From: Erythrocercus mccallii
Lineage: Eukaryota > Chordata > Aves > Passeriformes > Dicruridae
DNA: 64,000 nt
Reading direction: 5' to 3'
Assembly: GCA_013397435.1 (NCBI GenBank)
Contig: VZRG01001040.1
Coordinates: 87,214-151,213, forward strand
Part shown: positions 1 through 13,600 of the stretch, piece by piece
Layout of the letters: each line of letters begins with the position of its first letter
Position numbering within the stretch: position 1 is the first letter of the stretch
The notes under the pieces: generated by a model
The model's database searches: none
What the model saw: the letters and a program-made list of their open reading frames with translations, nothing else
Told to the model about the DNA's origin: nothing
Position numbers and translations under genes: made by a program

Positions 1-943
1 CAAGAACACAGATTCTTCTGTCACTTTATCCCCCTGATAGGCAAGGAAATTACTCTTAGAATGACCAGGAGGACAGTAAAACCAGGAGCTATCTTCTCAG
101 TTTCCTTTGTACTGCTGGACTCTGCAGCAGTGCAAGATAAGATAGATAAGAGATCAATATACTTATAAAAGAACATTTTGAAGTCACTAATGAGATGGTC
201 ATTACCTTCCTGAAGATCTGCTACTGGTGGTGTAGTCTCATAGCCTATTACAACAGTGAACAGTGTTCATGTGTGATAGACCCCACAAAACCATTGTAGA
301 CAGTGCTAATGTTCAGATCACCAAAACAGTCAAGGTGAGTTCTGCTCTGAAGCTTTTCTAAACCACTCTTCAAATACTTGCAGTTGCATATGTGCTATTG
401 ATAAGCTTTCAGAACCACCAGTTAAAATGTTATCCAATGGCTTGATTTTCTTTTCTGAGGATTCATGTACATCCCTTAGACCTGTCATCAGCTGGGATCT
501 TCAGGAGGCAGCTCTCAGTCAGTTTCAGTGTTTGTTGAGGAAATCAGTACACTAAAAAAAACCAGCATAGGTAGGTGTAGTGAAATACATGTGGGTGTTC
601 TAAGCAATTGGCATGAAAGAATGGAGATAAATTAACCATGAATAGACTATTCATAAGTTAATATAGGAAAAAATTAAGCATTTATTTGTTAGCATAACAG
701 AAAGCTGGCATGAGTGCCTTGATTTCAAAGCAGCATTCCCACCAAGGGTGGGAATAATTATTAAGGAACATATAAAAGTGCAAGGAGTGTATAAAAGTGA
801 AAGTGTGAGAGTGTAAGGACTATATATAAGCATGAAAAAACCCAATATCCCTGAAATCATGCAAAGGTTTGTCATACCAGGCTACAAAAGAGGCTTCCAG
901 TGAAGCTGCTGAGACATGATTAGTATGGCAAGCGAAGTATAAA

Positions 944-978
944 TATTTAGTATCTTATTAGTATTTAGTATCTTATTA
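944..978. repeat. 18-bp tandem duplication (two copies)
   Basis: The 17-base string TATTTAGTATCTTATTA occurs at 944-960 and again at 962-978, one base apart, giving a perfect two-copy tandem repeat of period 18. It is AT-rich and most likely a replication-slippage product. Confidence 0.85.
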
Positions 979-3900
979 ACATGGTATGGTATGTATTTAT
1001 GGGCAGAGATGTATGTGCATGTATTTCTATACCTGTGCGTAGGTATACAGATGTCTGTTTACATTTTCTTTTAACTCCAAAATATCTCTTAAATATCTGG
1101 GTTTAGAATATCTTTAAATTGGTGGGGAAATGTCAGATCCCGTCCTTTAGTATCTTCAGGCATGTTTGTGTTTCAGTATAGACAGAAGAAGCTTAATCAA
1201 CTCTCTTTATGTATAAAACATAGATATGCACAAAATGAAAACTGATATGTAAGCAAGTGGTGAATTCATAGTTTTAAAACTCCTACTTTTGTTTTATAAA
1301 CATGATTTTTTTAACAGCTGCCAAGATCCTGCTGAGAGCAAAATGGTAAATTTCTAAGAAAAATGTGGTCTTCCTTAAAATTCCAAAATTGAAAGCATTA
1401 TTGATAAACCATATCAGCAATAAATAAAATCTTGTGATTTGTTTCCACTTTCATGAACAGTGAAATATTCAAAACCTGACAATGGTAAGTACACACAATG
1501 GGTGTTCACAATGTGCTGTATCTCCTTTCATGACCACCATGAAAGAAACAAACTTAGTTTTGGGTTCATGGCTGTAACCACATCAAGGGATTGCGCAGCT
1601 GCCTGTGGATTTTCTTCTCTCCCTGTCTTCTTCCCTGTAGAAGCCATTGCTCATTAAAGATTTTTAGAACCCTTTCTCCAGCCACCCTGACCTCTCCCCA
1701 CTGCAGGATCACACATCTCCTGTGAAAGCCCATTTTATGTGTTTTTGTCTTAGCCTTGACACTTTCCCTGCAGGCAGCTGAAGAGAGTTATCTGAAAGTG
1801 CTTTGGCAGACAGGGTCTGGTGGCCTTATTACAGTCAAGTGGCTCACAACACGAAGATATTCACAAGTGCTCTTAAGATAACAGGAGCTTTTTACCCTTC
1901 CTCTGGCAGAGATAAGGGGAGAGCCACACACTGACTTCCTTGTGATTTAAGTCAAGCGCAACCTTAAGTGCATAACAAGCGTGGTCCTTAACTCGATTAC
2001 AGCTGCTCTAATCAGCAAAGCCGTTAACCTTTGCCCTTTATTCTGCCCTGGTCTGCATGCCTCTGGACAGAGCAGACCTGCTCCATGAGGCTTTCCAAAA
2101 GCAACACGTTGTAATCTGTGCCTACACAGCCCAGGCTGCGTGGGAGAAGCCAGGACAGCTGTGGCAGCGGGCTTCAGCTCTCAGCTATTCTGGTGACAGG
2201 CACCTCTGTCGTGCTCAGTTCTCACGCAGCAAACGTAGCTCTGGAGCTTCTTAGCAGGCATTAACAGCTCAGCTTTTTATCCTGCCTTCTCCTTTCATTC
2301 AGAATAGCCTGCTCTGGTGTTGACCAAATTGCAAAGTCGCTATGGGACTCCTGTAGAAATGGGAGTCTCTTGGGTCTCCACTGTGCTACACAGTGCTTCC
2401 TGGTAGGATGCACTGAGAAACAGGAATAACACATGTAACATGCCTTTTGCCTCTACTGTGCAGCTTCTGAGCTATCAAGATCAAGGTCAATAAACATTTT
2501 GCACTGGGAGATGAACCTGTTAAAAACCTACATAATCCCTGAGCCATGGGTGGTACTGAGTAACCAGGTTCACCTTCCAGTAATCACTGTGTGCGTGTGC
2601 TACACACTACCCTGAGTCTTGGTGAAACAACAGCAGTTAATAGACCTGTAGACATGAGTCCTTGGCTTACAGTGGAGTTAATTTCTTAATCCCTGGCTAG
2701 CAAGTTGAAAATTTCAGCCTGCCATGTACAGACCCCTGGAGATTTTGTTTGTGTTTTAGATGAGCAGAATCACATTTCAGGAGACCTTGAAGACAAAGAA
2801 AGATGCAGACATTTATTACACAAAAATTCCTAGAAGAATATAGCACAGAGAAGAGACAGGAGTTTGGGGTGCTCATAATGAACTTTCTTTAATGTCTTAT
2901 TCTGGTTTATCTTTTGCAGGTGCTGAGTGAAAAGCTCCAAACTAAATTACCTTTTAAATCAGTCGGGATGTAAGTTTGTTTGGCTGCATTATAAAGCTTC
3001 TTCCCCCTCCTTCCTCCTCCCACCTCAAATGCACTGAGTCTTCTCTAAACACCGGATAAGAAATGGATCAGGAAAGTCACACAGTGTGATTGCAAATACA
3101 GGCTTGCTTTGACATTCCTTTCATCCAGCACTTGAGAAATAACTGTCTTAACACCATTCCTCATGAATCAAAAAAGGTGAAGGATATGCCTTGCCTGAAC
3201 TGACAGTACCTTTATACATAGTAGTCCGTTTTGGTATATGATGTTAAACTTTGAAAATCATTGTGTAACACAGACAGATAAATACGCCAGTGATAATAGC
3301 CATAATACATCTAACTTATTTATCAATTAGATTGAATACATTTAGATGAGTACTGGAATAAAGACCAGAATTCTAACAATCTGCAGACTTGACACACTGT
3401 GTGCATTTTATTGTTGTATATGCCTTAGATAATTTTTACTTTATTAAGACTCCCACCTTTCCATGTGACCAAGACAAGTGCATTTTGGAGTTAGTAAGTT
3501 TGATAATGAACGTAAGATATTAACTTGCAGTTTCAGAAGAGATCAATTTCAACACCCTATTTTTTCCCTGAAGCACAGAGCGTGCAAAATAAATCTCTCC
3601 ATTCCCAGGCCAGACTCCAATCATAAATGTTATAAACACTGGAAGAAGTACCCCCTTCTGGTTCTTCCCACACAAAGTGCACCTTTTTTCTCTGCTTGTG
3701 CTTCTCATGGCCACGCTAGAGTCCACAGCTCTTTGGCAGCATGGACTTCCTTCAAATATACTTATGTGATACTAGGGGAAATCAGTGAAAAGATTGAGCC
3801 AGACATATACACAGAAGTATAACTTTTCCATTCATATCTCTTTGGGTTTTTTATATGGTTTGTTTGGCAAAGAAAGTCACCCTTTCTTCCACCCCTCTAC

Positions 3901-4779
3901 CTTTTTTTAAATTACTTTTTTATTGTAAATTACATTGACTTTTTTTTTTCAGGATGAGAATACTGAGAATTTATCTTCCTCCCTGCAACATGGTGGTAGT
4001 TGAAATTATGACCCTGGATATTAGCTGTGTGATAGCCTTGACTTCCACATGATATTAAGGTCATTTTATTGTCCAGCGTGTCTTGCCAATCTATTTTATG
4101 AAACATTTTTTTCTGGAAGGTATCATGTTTCTTGTCTGTGGTAGTTTTGATCTGTTGTCTAGTTAATTTTTTTTTCCAGTGATGTTAGATGTCTGTTTTC
4201 TTCCTGCCTCAAATCCCATGGCTAAGAGAATCATGTCTGCTCCCTCAAGCTTCTAATGCCCTGCTTCAAATACATGTTTTATTCACTCTTTGAGCTCAGA
4301 TATTTTCTTTTTGAGTGGCAGTTTGTGGTGGAATGTTTTGCCTAATACTGCAGGAAATAGTTTAATAGGACTTCAGAGAGAAAGATAGTATTTTCTGGTA
4401 TGAATGTTTTTCAAGGGTAGAGAAAGGGTGATCTTGTTATTTAGATATTTTTATAAAGCTTTTATACAGCTTTTCTTAAAGTCCCTGACTTTGTACATAC
4501 AACTGCAGGAATTAGGACTTTTCTTTGCAGCTGTTCACAGAATAGAGATTACACATTTCTTCCAAAAGGCTCCATCGTGTAGTACAGCACTTACATGCTG
4601 ACAATATTAAGAAGGTTCACAAAGCCAAAAGTAATAGGTAGAAGGTGCCTCCCTTGAGTTACTGTCGAAGGGCATTATTTTTTTCCTTATATGGTAGAAG
4701 TCTACTTTTTCAGAACAGAGCATTTCTGTTTTAGCTGATGTTTCTTTAATAAATAAAAGAAAGCAAATTTCTGCTTTTG

Positions 4780-4829
4780 AGTGTGACTACTCCAGTAGTT
4801 CCAATGAGTGGAGTACTCCAGTAGTTCCA
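4780..4829. repeat. 26-bp direct duplication
   Basis: The string TACTCCAGTAGTTCCA is found at 4788-4803 and exactly again at 4814-4829. Both are preceded by GAGTG and a few variable bases, so the duplicated unit is about 26 bases. No coding or regulatory role is apparent. Confidence 0.8.
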
Positions 4830-6685
4830 GTTTTCAAAGTGTGATATTCCTAGGTTCCTCAGGTCCTGTCAAGAGGAAAAAGAACCATCTTTGGAAATAG
4901 AGATCACTTAAGGGGAAATGTTTTTAATTTGTGCTTAGAAATATTTATTTCAAGAACCACAGTGTTCCATTTAAAGCCAAAAATATGCCTTAACAAGAAA
5001 GAAGTATTTTACTTATCTGCATAACAAATAAGTAATTCATGTGTGCTTCATTGTGTGCAATTATGTTTTATCAGATGTAGTGGACCTGTAAATTTGTAGA
5101 TGTGTTCACTTGTTAAACCTGAAGAGATGCCACAATAGACATAAAGAGAGCATCCCAGAAAATAGTTTCCTTAAGTAATTTTTTTCTTACCTTCTTTTTT
5201 CTTACTTCAGCAGAGAAACCACTATAAAAACCCCACCTTTATTCTGTGTTTTTCCTACACTTACCTGTGAAGCCACTTTCGCCGCCTTCCAAACTTAGGT
5301 CATGGTTTAGTATCTGCAATACTGGATTGGGTCTCACATGCCTCTCTTTTTTATTGTTCTTCACCCAGCACATCTTTCCACAAAGGAATGGATTCCATTT
5401 GTTGCATGCAGTTCATTTGTTCAGACACAATTCTAATGGTATTTCTGGTCTGGTCCAGAGTTCCCCTGCTCAAAAAAAACCCCAACCAACCAAACAAAAA
5501 ACCACGTACAGGAATGCTAGGAAAAGTAAAATGTAGCCAGGATGATCTTAGATATGATGGTTTTCATGTGCGGAAAACTCTTTGGTTAGATGCTTTACCT
5601 CATAAAGTAATGAAAACAGGAAGATAAAAGAAATCTGTTACATGATCTGTGGCCAGAAAAAGAGTTTGTTTACTGTCTCTTCTAAAAAAGCATCAACTAT
5701 AAACAAGAACTAATGGCTTCAAAGCAAAACAAATACATCAAACTGGAACTCTTTCTCTCTGCCAGCAATGGGCATTAAAAGTTTGCCTGTGCCAGGGAAG
5801 AGAAGCTGAAGTACAGAGGGCTGCAAAATGCCAGTGCGTTCAGTCAGGTTCAGAGATCAGTAAGATCTGTGGAGTACAAGTGCACAATCTGTAAAAGTAG
5901 CCGTACATGCCTGCGTTGTTACAGTCTTCCTGAGGCGTCTGCTATTGGTTACACTTGGAAACAGAACCACTAAACAGGGTAGACCTTTGATCTAATGTGA
6001 TATGATCATTCTTATGGCCCCCATATGCTGCTACAACATCTGGCTGGCTCTGTTAGCTTTGTCTTAACAAGCCAGAAGAAATCTAATAAATTCTTTTATT
6101 ACTGTGGCTACCAAGCTTTACACACAGACCAACACAATGCCTTTGGTGTAGCCTACTGCAAGGCAATACATCTGGTTTCAGACAGTAGAAGTGTTTCAGT
6201 GAAAGGGAATTGTTTTGTGAACACATAGTGTTGCGGGAGCTCTGTGCAGAATGCCCCAAGCTTAGCACTGATTTTCACAGTTTCCTGGGGCAAAGAAGTA
6301 ACCATCTAGCAACGACTGTGAGTGGCTTAACCACCAGAGAATGATAGCAACTGGCGAGGAAATATGGTCCTGTGTTTGCATTCACTGTGTTTGCTTCCCA
6401 GTGGGACTGTCAAAGTGGCAATTTTTACAGGTTAGACTAAGTGGCTAGAGAACAAAAAAACCAGTAATAACCGGAAATTTCAAAAATGTATCTTTAGGTC
6501 AACTCACCACATGAAATTCCAAAGGTCAGTTACTTCTTCTGTGAAGAAGTACATAAAATTCCTCAACCGACAGACCAACCCATCCCTATCCAAAAAATTC
6601 CAAAACCCAATCCAACCCAACTCAGCCCCCAAACCCCACAAATAATAAAAACAAAGCAAAAAACACCAATCGCAAAGCCCCAAGA

Positions 6686-6780
6686 TGGTTGTTGGTTTTA
6701 TTGTCGCTGTTGCTGTTGTTATTATTAATGCTGTTGTTATTAATGTTGTTGTTATTAATGTTGTTAGTATTATTACAACA
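6686..6780. repeat. GTT/ATT-rich microsatellite with a 15-bp higher unit
   Basis: A run of GTT and ATT triplets. Within it the 15-base unit GTTGTTATTAATGTT is repeated exactly at 6733-6747 and 6748-6762, flanked by diverged copies. It lies directly left of the CpG-rich islet. Open frames through it on both strands are runs of single residues (valine/isoleucine or asparagine) and are not genes. Confidence 0.85.
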
Positions 6781-6849
6781 ATCAACAATCAAAACTTGCA
6801 TCACAGGCCATTGCACATGAAAAAGATGGGATCCACACTTTGTGAAGAG

Positions 6850-7210
6850 GAGCCCCGCGTTCCCTGAGCGCGGGTGTGTGGGCCCAGCAGGCAGTGATGG
6901 GAGCTAGGCGTGCCCACGGCGGGTGAACAAACCCCCGCGGCCGTAGGAAAAGGGGCTCTGCGGGAATCTCCCGGGTCAGTGGAAGGTGCTTCCGCAGGGA
7001 TGCACCCGGCGGTCCCCGGTCCCGGGCTGTCCCCGCGGCCCCCACTGGGTGGTGGTAAAACGCTGCAGATGATCGCGCTGCAGTCAGCGAGGCGCAGCGG
7101 TCTGCACAAAAAGCAAAAACCTTTCAGGCTTATTCGAATTCTGAGGGATCGATACGTCTTTACTGCCTGCAGTAACAGCCTTAATCTTCTTATCTCCCCG
7201 GTGACTGAAG
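6850..7210. promoter_or_regulatory. Short CpG-rich islet, possible orphan promoter or enhancer
   Basis: A sharply bounded GC-rich block with roughly thirty CpG dinucleotides in about 350 bases, set in AT-rich intergenic DNA and about 22 kb upstream of the SLC24A2 CpG island. It contains several CCCGGG, CCGCGG and GCGCG-type motifs. It starts right after a GTT/ATT microsatellite and is followed within about 90 bases by a CR1 element. No TATA box and no convincing gene are attached. It could be a distal promoter, an alternative upstream first exon, the promoter of a non-coding RNA, or an unrecognised young mobile element. The CpG density is seen directly; the function is inferred. Confidence 0.4.
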
Positions 7211-7294
7211 GACCTTGATGTCTATAATAGCAGTCCATGCTGTACCCAGAGAAAGCCTGGTGATGGACCCTTTCTGGATGCATACACACTGTTC

Positions 7295-7690
7295 CATAGA
7301 ATTACAGAATGGGCTGGGTTGGAAGTGACCTTAAAGGTCACCTAGTTTCAAACTGCCTGCCGTGGAAAGGGATACCTTGCAGTAGACAAGGTTGCTCAGA
7401 GTCCAATCGAACCTGACCTTAAATACTTCCAGTGGTGGGGTGTTCACAACCCTGGGCATCTGGTTTCAGAGTCTCATCATCCTCACTGTCAAGAATTTCT
7501 TCCTACTATCTAGTCTAAACCTACTCTCTTTCAGCCTGAAGCCGTTCCCTGAACCCAGCACTCCAGGCGGGGTCTCACTAGACCAGAGCCCAGGGGTCTT
7601 GCTGGCCACTGCTGCTTTGGATGCAACCCAGGGATACAATGAACTTTCTGGGCTGCAAGCGCACATTGCCTCCAAGAGCACTCCGAAGTC
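7295..7690 (-). mobile_element. CR1 LINE fragment, 3' part, internally deleted
   Basis: Starts with the CR1 3' end read in reverse (CATAGAATTACAGAATGG at 7295), followed by the usual GGGTTGGAAGTGACCTTAAAGGTCA segment of the family. It then passes the TTTCTTCC.ACTATCTAGTCTAAA region and jumps at about 7550 to a more internal segment (GGCGGGGTCTCACTAGACC through GGGCTGCAAGCGCACATTGCC). The jump means an internal deletion. The element is non-autonomous, and open frames across it are not functional. The outer edge near 7690-7700 is imprecise. Confidence 0.9.
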
Positions 7691-7699
7691 CCTTGTGAA

Positions 7700-10600
7700 G
7701 ATAGAGAATCACCAGTGCAGAAGCAATTTCTAGCCATGGCAGGGTATGGTGGCTCTTCTGTTGCAGGAAACAGCCCTTTTGTCATGCCAAGGGCACTGCT
7801 ATCCTGCCATTGAAGGAGACAGACACACCTGGACATCGTGTGCATGTGGAAGTGGTGCAGCATTTGAAACGCTGCCTTGTGGGGGAGTACATGATCTCCC
7901 GTCTCTATAGTTAAAGGACTGGATGAAGCCTGTGGGAAACATAATAACAAATTATTTAAATGCACAGTTTCAATCTAACTCCTTAACATTCAGGCTTAAA
8001 AACAGAAACACAAATATAAGTTTCTTGAAGCTTGAGAGAGATAGATGGAGGGTACTGGAGAACTGCCTCTTTCAAAGTTATCATTTGTCCTAAGAAATAA
8101 TGTTAAAGGCATGCAACGTTCAGTGTACAGACACAGAAGAGAACAGTGAATGCATGGTAAACACTTGTGTTACACATTAGTTTTCTTATGAACCACAAAG
8201 TACTTTTATTGAAGGTTTTGGGGAAAGCACTAAGGCTTTTGTGCCTGAAATTTTACTGATTTTGCTGTAGACATTCAGAAGGTCACAGTTTATTCCCACT
8301 CGCAAGTTGCAGTGTAGCTGAATGCAGATGGCAAAATTTGTTAGCAGGCTGATTTTTTTCCTGGCTGATAAGTTATTTGCCAAATAAGCACTTTTCAATT
8401 ACCATATTCAGCTGGTTTGATCTGGGGCAAGAGGCCAAATTTTTTCTGCCTTTAGCCGAATTAACATTGTATTGTGAGGTAACAAAGAAGCATATTTTGC
8501 AACATCAATATCTGTGCAGAAGTGGCCTTCACCTTGAATAAGAGTACAAGGCCCATGCTGCAACTCACAAGAGCTAGGTATCAGCAGGCTGAAGAACATG
8601 AGAAGGAACAATCTCAGTGTCAGGACATGCTCCCAGTCCCTGTGAGCTAGACCAGATGTTAAGAAGTAAACTTGTAAATACGAAGCTGGTTCTAGACCGA
8701 GAGCACTTTCTTCTCCATATGCTCAGATTGTTATTTATATGCCTGGGATAAAACAGCTTGTCCCCATGTGATAACTGACACTTCCAGATCAATAGCACAG
8801 ACTGAACTGTTGCTGTCTGAAAGCAGTAGGGCCTGTGCTGCTGGAGAGGACAGGCCATGTCCTTGTTAACACCTCAGGAAGTGCAATCCCATGTGGCACT
8901 ATTTAGCTAAAGATTTACAGGAAAGAAACTGCCTTCTGGAGTTTGTCCTTTTGAAAAAAGACTGAGGAAATACTGAAGACAACTTTGTCTATCATTTTCA
9001 ATTTTATCCTGTCATTGCATAAGGAGAAACTTCCCTTCTTCAAGGCTGTTGAAGAACTAGGACATATTGTGCCCTTCAGCCTGAAAAAGAGATAAGTGGG
9101 GACACTATGACAGGGTCTGCATCCTTGTGGATGATATGAAAGGCAGGTATCTACATCTCTTCTATCAAAAGATGTGAAACAGAAGGCATAAAACTAAAAC
9201 CTCACTTAGAAACTTTTTTATATCTTTCATGAATAAAGCTGTGGAGCTTACAGCCATGAGAAAATTTTATTTGGCTTAGGGAAAGAGTGGAGAAGTTCAT
9301 GAAAAAAAAGTCAGCAATACTCTAAATGGGAAGAAAAAGAAAAAAGAACTTCTGATTATGTCCTTGAGCATGAAAATCCTGCTGTCTGGGAGAGCATACT
9401 GGGGAACTGCTGCTTTGAGCTGGGTCTTCCTCAGGCAGCACTCTTCAGCTGCAGCTGAAGCTTCAATGCACCTTTAATCTTTCACTCCAAGGTGGTTGTT
9501 TTCTTCCTGTGTCATGAAGGAATTTACTTTGGACTGTCTTTACAGACTTCTCAGTTGCCACTCTGGCAAATTGGCATGATTATTAATCTTACTACATTCT
9601 GTTAACAAATTTCTTGCATTTATGGCCATTGGTAAAAGGCAGACATACTTGGTAAGGTTTCTGAAGCTTGAAGGAGTAGAAAAAGACTGAGACAAAATGG
9701 AATGAGGCTTCATCAGGCTAGCCTAAGGTGCTGAATAAGATATAGAAGATGGAGTCTCTGTAGCATTCATAATAGTTTAAAAGCTTAGATGCAGTGTATG
9801 TCACCCTCAATCATGTCTTTGTAGTATTACTTATTAACAATGATCATAAAAAAGTAATTGGCAAAATTTAAAGCATCATGTTTCCTAGTGGTGGAAAACA
9901 ACTAGGCTTTCTGAGTTCCTCTTCTTAGCATTGCAAAATGTTTTTTCTGCCAGTGCTCTGTTGGCAAACTTTGAAGAGGCACAGGCTGTAACTATCAACA
10001 TTCCACCTGCAAATATTTAATCTACTTGCATTTCTACAAGGATTTTGGGTCAATTGGGGGGAAAAAACATACTAAAAATACCTACATTTTTCTACATTTC
10101 TTTAACCTTATGATTTTGGAAGCCATTTGTGTATTTTGGATTTTTACCTCGAAATTGTGCTCAGCAGTCACATTGCCAAAGGTCATATGTCTGCACTGTA
10201 CCTGTTCTTCATATTTCTTCTACAGTGAAAAGCTGCATGTCTTACAAAAATGTTATATACGCATGTGCTGTCAGCTCTAGAGGCTTGAAGAGGGTTGAGC
10301 TGGTTGACACGATTCTTTAGCTGACACAAGTCACTGACACAAGTCTTTTCTGTACAGAATATGTAAGACGCAGGAGTCAGAACCTCTGTGTAATAGGTCA
10401 TGGGGTCCTGCAACTTTGCTTTCAGTAACTGGTTTATCTACTGATGAAGTGTTCTGCAAGTTTACATGGTTACATTAGAGAGCAGAGCTCCATTTTCTCT
10501 TGTCCTGGTGTTTGGAGGAAAGTGGCTGAAATGCCCTGTCGAGGAAGTAGGATGGTCTTTCACACTCAAGGTACACATCAGTTTAGACCAGAGTCTCCTT

Positions 10601-13600
10601 GATCTTCATTTTCTTTTACATCCTGCATCTTACACTTTCCTCGTGCTGTTAGGATTGTTTCACTCTGTGACTGCCACTAATCCAGCCCATAATAAATTGA
10701 AGGAACAGGCTGATTCCAAGGACTTTTCCAAAAAGAAATTAGTCATTTAGTGGTTCCCCAAGTATAAGTATTACCATTGGAGAACTGATCAGCTGGAAGT
10801 AGCCTCTTGTGACAATGCTGGTGCTATCTTCAGCCTGTATAGATACGCTGCCGAAATAAGGCAAATCATACAGCAGCCTCCATTCCCCCAGATGCATGAA
10901 GGTCTTCATTAGTTGATTAATTAATTAACTTTTTAATCAAGACCTTAGCAAACAGATGATGATGTATGTTGAAGAGTGGACACTTCAATCACAAGTAGTC
11001 TGCACAAAGAACTGCCTGGTGCAAAGGAGGTAAATTTCTGGTTGCTGTGATAATCACCTCCCATGATTCACAGATGCACTTAAGAGTCCTAACTTCCTCC
11101 ATTACCTCAGCCGTGAGAATGCAGATGCCACTTGAGTGAGAAAGAAAGCAGTTAAATATACAGCTGCAGCATGAAATAATTGCTTCTCCAGTTCTCTGCT
11201 CTATACTCCCAGAGGATATTCCAAGAAAGTAGACCAAACCCATTTTTAGCTCAGTCTTGAATTATTGAACGTACTATATACCAGGCTATTAACCAAGGGA
11301 AAAGTTGTTAAGAAAAAGACTTGCATGTATAGAAGAACAGGATATTTATTAGAGAAAAAAGAAGCATTTTTGTCTTTTTTGTTTGTTCATTTTTGTTTGT
11401 GTATAAAGCAGGCAAATCATCATTTTAAAACTAAAAGCTTTTTTCATCCTATGAGGATCCAGTTCTCATTATAGATAGAATCATTCTGGGGATGGCAAAT
11501 GCTGTGAGATAACTCTTGTTTTTCTTGTTGTTAAGGTCTCTTTATCCCAAGTGGATCTTCCAAAACGTAATGTTAATTCATGCAGTGTATGGCATTGCTA
11601 ACAACTCTAATACCTCTCCCAGTAGAGGTATGTCTGCAGTGCAAATCCAAGGCATGACTGCTGTGCACAGAAGCATCCACCTCACGAGGAAAGCAGTAAA
11701 GCTACCACAGAGCAAGATAAGATACATTCACTGAGTACCCAGGAGCTGAAATATGTAGTACCATAACTCTGCTGCTAGTCCTCAAAACATTCAGTAAATC
11801 TACATCTAGATAAACTGCAAAAACTTCTCTGCATACACTATCACTAGTGGTGTTAGTGAGCTACTGATCTTAAATCATACTGGACTAAGAGAAGGGAAAA
11901 CAGACTGAAATGCCCATGAGCATACTCCACAACTGGTACTGGTGTACCCATAGCATAGTGTGACACTAACTTGCAGTATGGCATCTCCTCTGCCCTTCCC
12001 GTTGCCTGCTCCAGGATTCTTTTGGGAGCCCCAGGAGCAATTCCTCAACGAGAATGGCAGGAAGTGGTGGAGGATTGAAAGAGAGAGGTACCTCCATGTG
12101 AAGACTGAAACATCTCTTTAAAAGTGATTGAAACACCTGCAGTGGACATCTTTCTAAATGGCTACCGTTCGGCTAACAGCAGCAAAAAGAGCAATGAAAC
12201 AGGAAAGTAGGACCTAAAAGCACAGCTATTTCCTACCACTGCTTGCTGCACTGATCTGCTACCAGGTAAAGTTTGCTGGCAGCTCAAAATCCAGCCTGAC
12301 CACCTAGACAATTAATTCATTGTAACTTCCACACCACTTGCAAAAATGCCATATCATGTCAGTGCTGTTGGAGCTGCACATATTGAGAGGATGAATAAAT
12401 TATACAGGGATTTTTGAGTGCATCTGTGCAATCAGTGAGGAGGAGTTACATAAGGCTCCTCTTCCTGGTGAAGGGGAAAGTGCCTTTCTTCAGCACAGTT
12501 CATCCAGGGACACGTTCTGCACAAACAAGTACTGACAAATTCTCTGACACAAAAAATAAGGTAACTGTTCTCTCTAAAATTCTCAAAAATTTCTTGAGGG
12601 CCAAATCCTAGACCCTATGGAAAGCTTGAGCAAAAGAGCTTTTAGGCCAAAGATCTCAACAAGCACAGACAAAAATTGGAAAGCATTGCAGCTGCAGGTC
12701 TTCTGCAGGTTGTGCAGTCCTAGACCTTTTTGCAAAGAAGAAAGCTGAAAAAATAGACACATACACTCACAAAGCCCAAATCTCATATTGACATAATTTG
12801 CACTCTGGCAGGCAATGTACAACCATTTCTGGGATGCAGGAGTGGTAAGACACGTCTCCTATGTTGAGCAATCTTCACAACCATTTTGGTAGAGCTCCCC
12901 ACAGAGCTTTCTGCATTCACAAACTAAGCAAAATTTGTCTAGTGGCTTGCAGACACATGAGGGTAAGCTTACAAGAGCACCTACAATGCAAGGAGTGCAC
13001 AGTGACTACTTCACAGTGTGCAATGTACAGAGCAGTTAGTGATATCTTGTGGCTAGTATCAGAGACAGACATTTTTCAAATTGCTTTAAGAAACCATCAA
13101 CAGATGGACAGAGAACTGGGAGATGTCTTGAGACTTCTGCTTAGTATTTGGAGAAGATGGGGAAGATACCTTTCTCAGAGATGCCAGTGGGAACAGTTTT
13201 ATCTCCAAGTGAAGAAGAGTAGCTGTGCACACCCTGAACTGCAATAACTGCACACTGTTTATTAGAAGAAAATGCACCATAAAACTTGCTAGTCCATTTT
13301 TCACTCACCTCTGCACTGGATTATGAGTACCAACACAGACAGTTACCATAACTCAGCCACTTTTGATGTCTTGATTTAGGAAATAATTTTGCATTTCTTA
13401 AAGCTAATCTGCAGTAAGAAAGTACTCTCCTTACGTCTACATGTCTGTGTCTGTGTCTGTGTGTGCCTGTGTATTTATACACCTTTTGTGACAAGTGTTC
13501 TGGGTACTAATGAGAACTTTCCTACACAAAACTTCTGTGAGTGCCACTGCTTTTGCTGTAGAACCTTTGCTCTGACCCCATTCTGTAGCTGAATGCCTGG

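Larger units (their letters stand above)
1..6680. other. Intergenic DNA, no gene recognised
   Basis: AT-rich sequence with only short, unrelated open frames (under about 115 codons) and no recognisable protein. It holds small local duplications: an 18-base tandem duplication at 944-978 and a 26-base direct duplication at about 4780-4829. There are C/A-rich low-complexity stretches at about 5468-5503 and 6570-6660. A compact block near 1900-2040 has better-than-average motif density, including a GTTAACCTTTGCCC element, but nothing proves that it is functional. By human synteny the region upstream of SLC24A2 is a gene desert, which agrees with the absence of exons here. Confidence 0.6.

Noticed and set aside
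6504..6867. Overlapping frames rich in Ile/Thr, Asn or Val
   Set aside because: Produced by translation of the GTT/ATT microsatellite in different frames.
9060..9150. Possible old CR1 remnant (TTCAGCCTGAAAAAGAGA)
   Set aside because: Only a short match to the CR1 pattern, not sustained on either side.
12861..13247. 128-codon + strand open frame
   Set aside because: No recognisable domain or homolog, no promoter or splice context, and a cysteine/histidine-rich chance composition. Kept as noise unless transcript data show otherwise.
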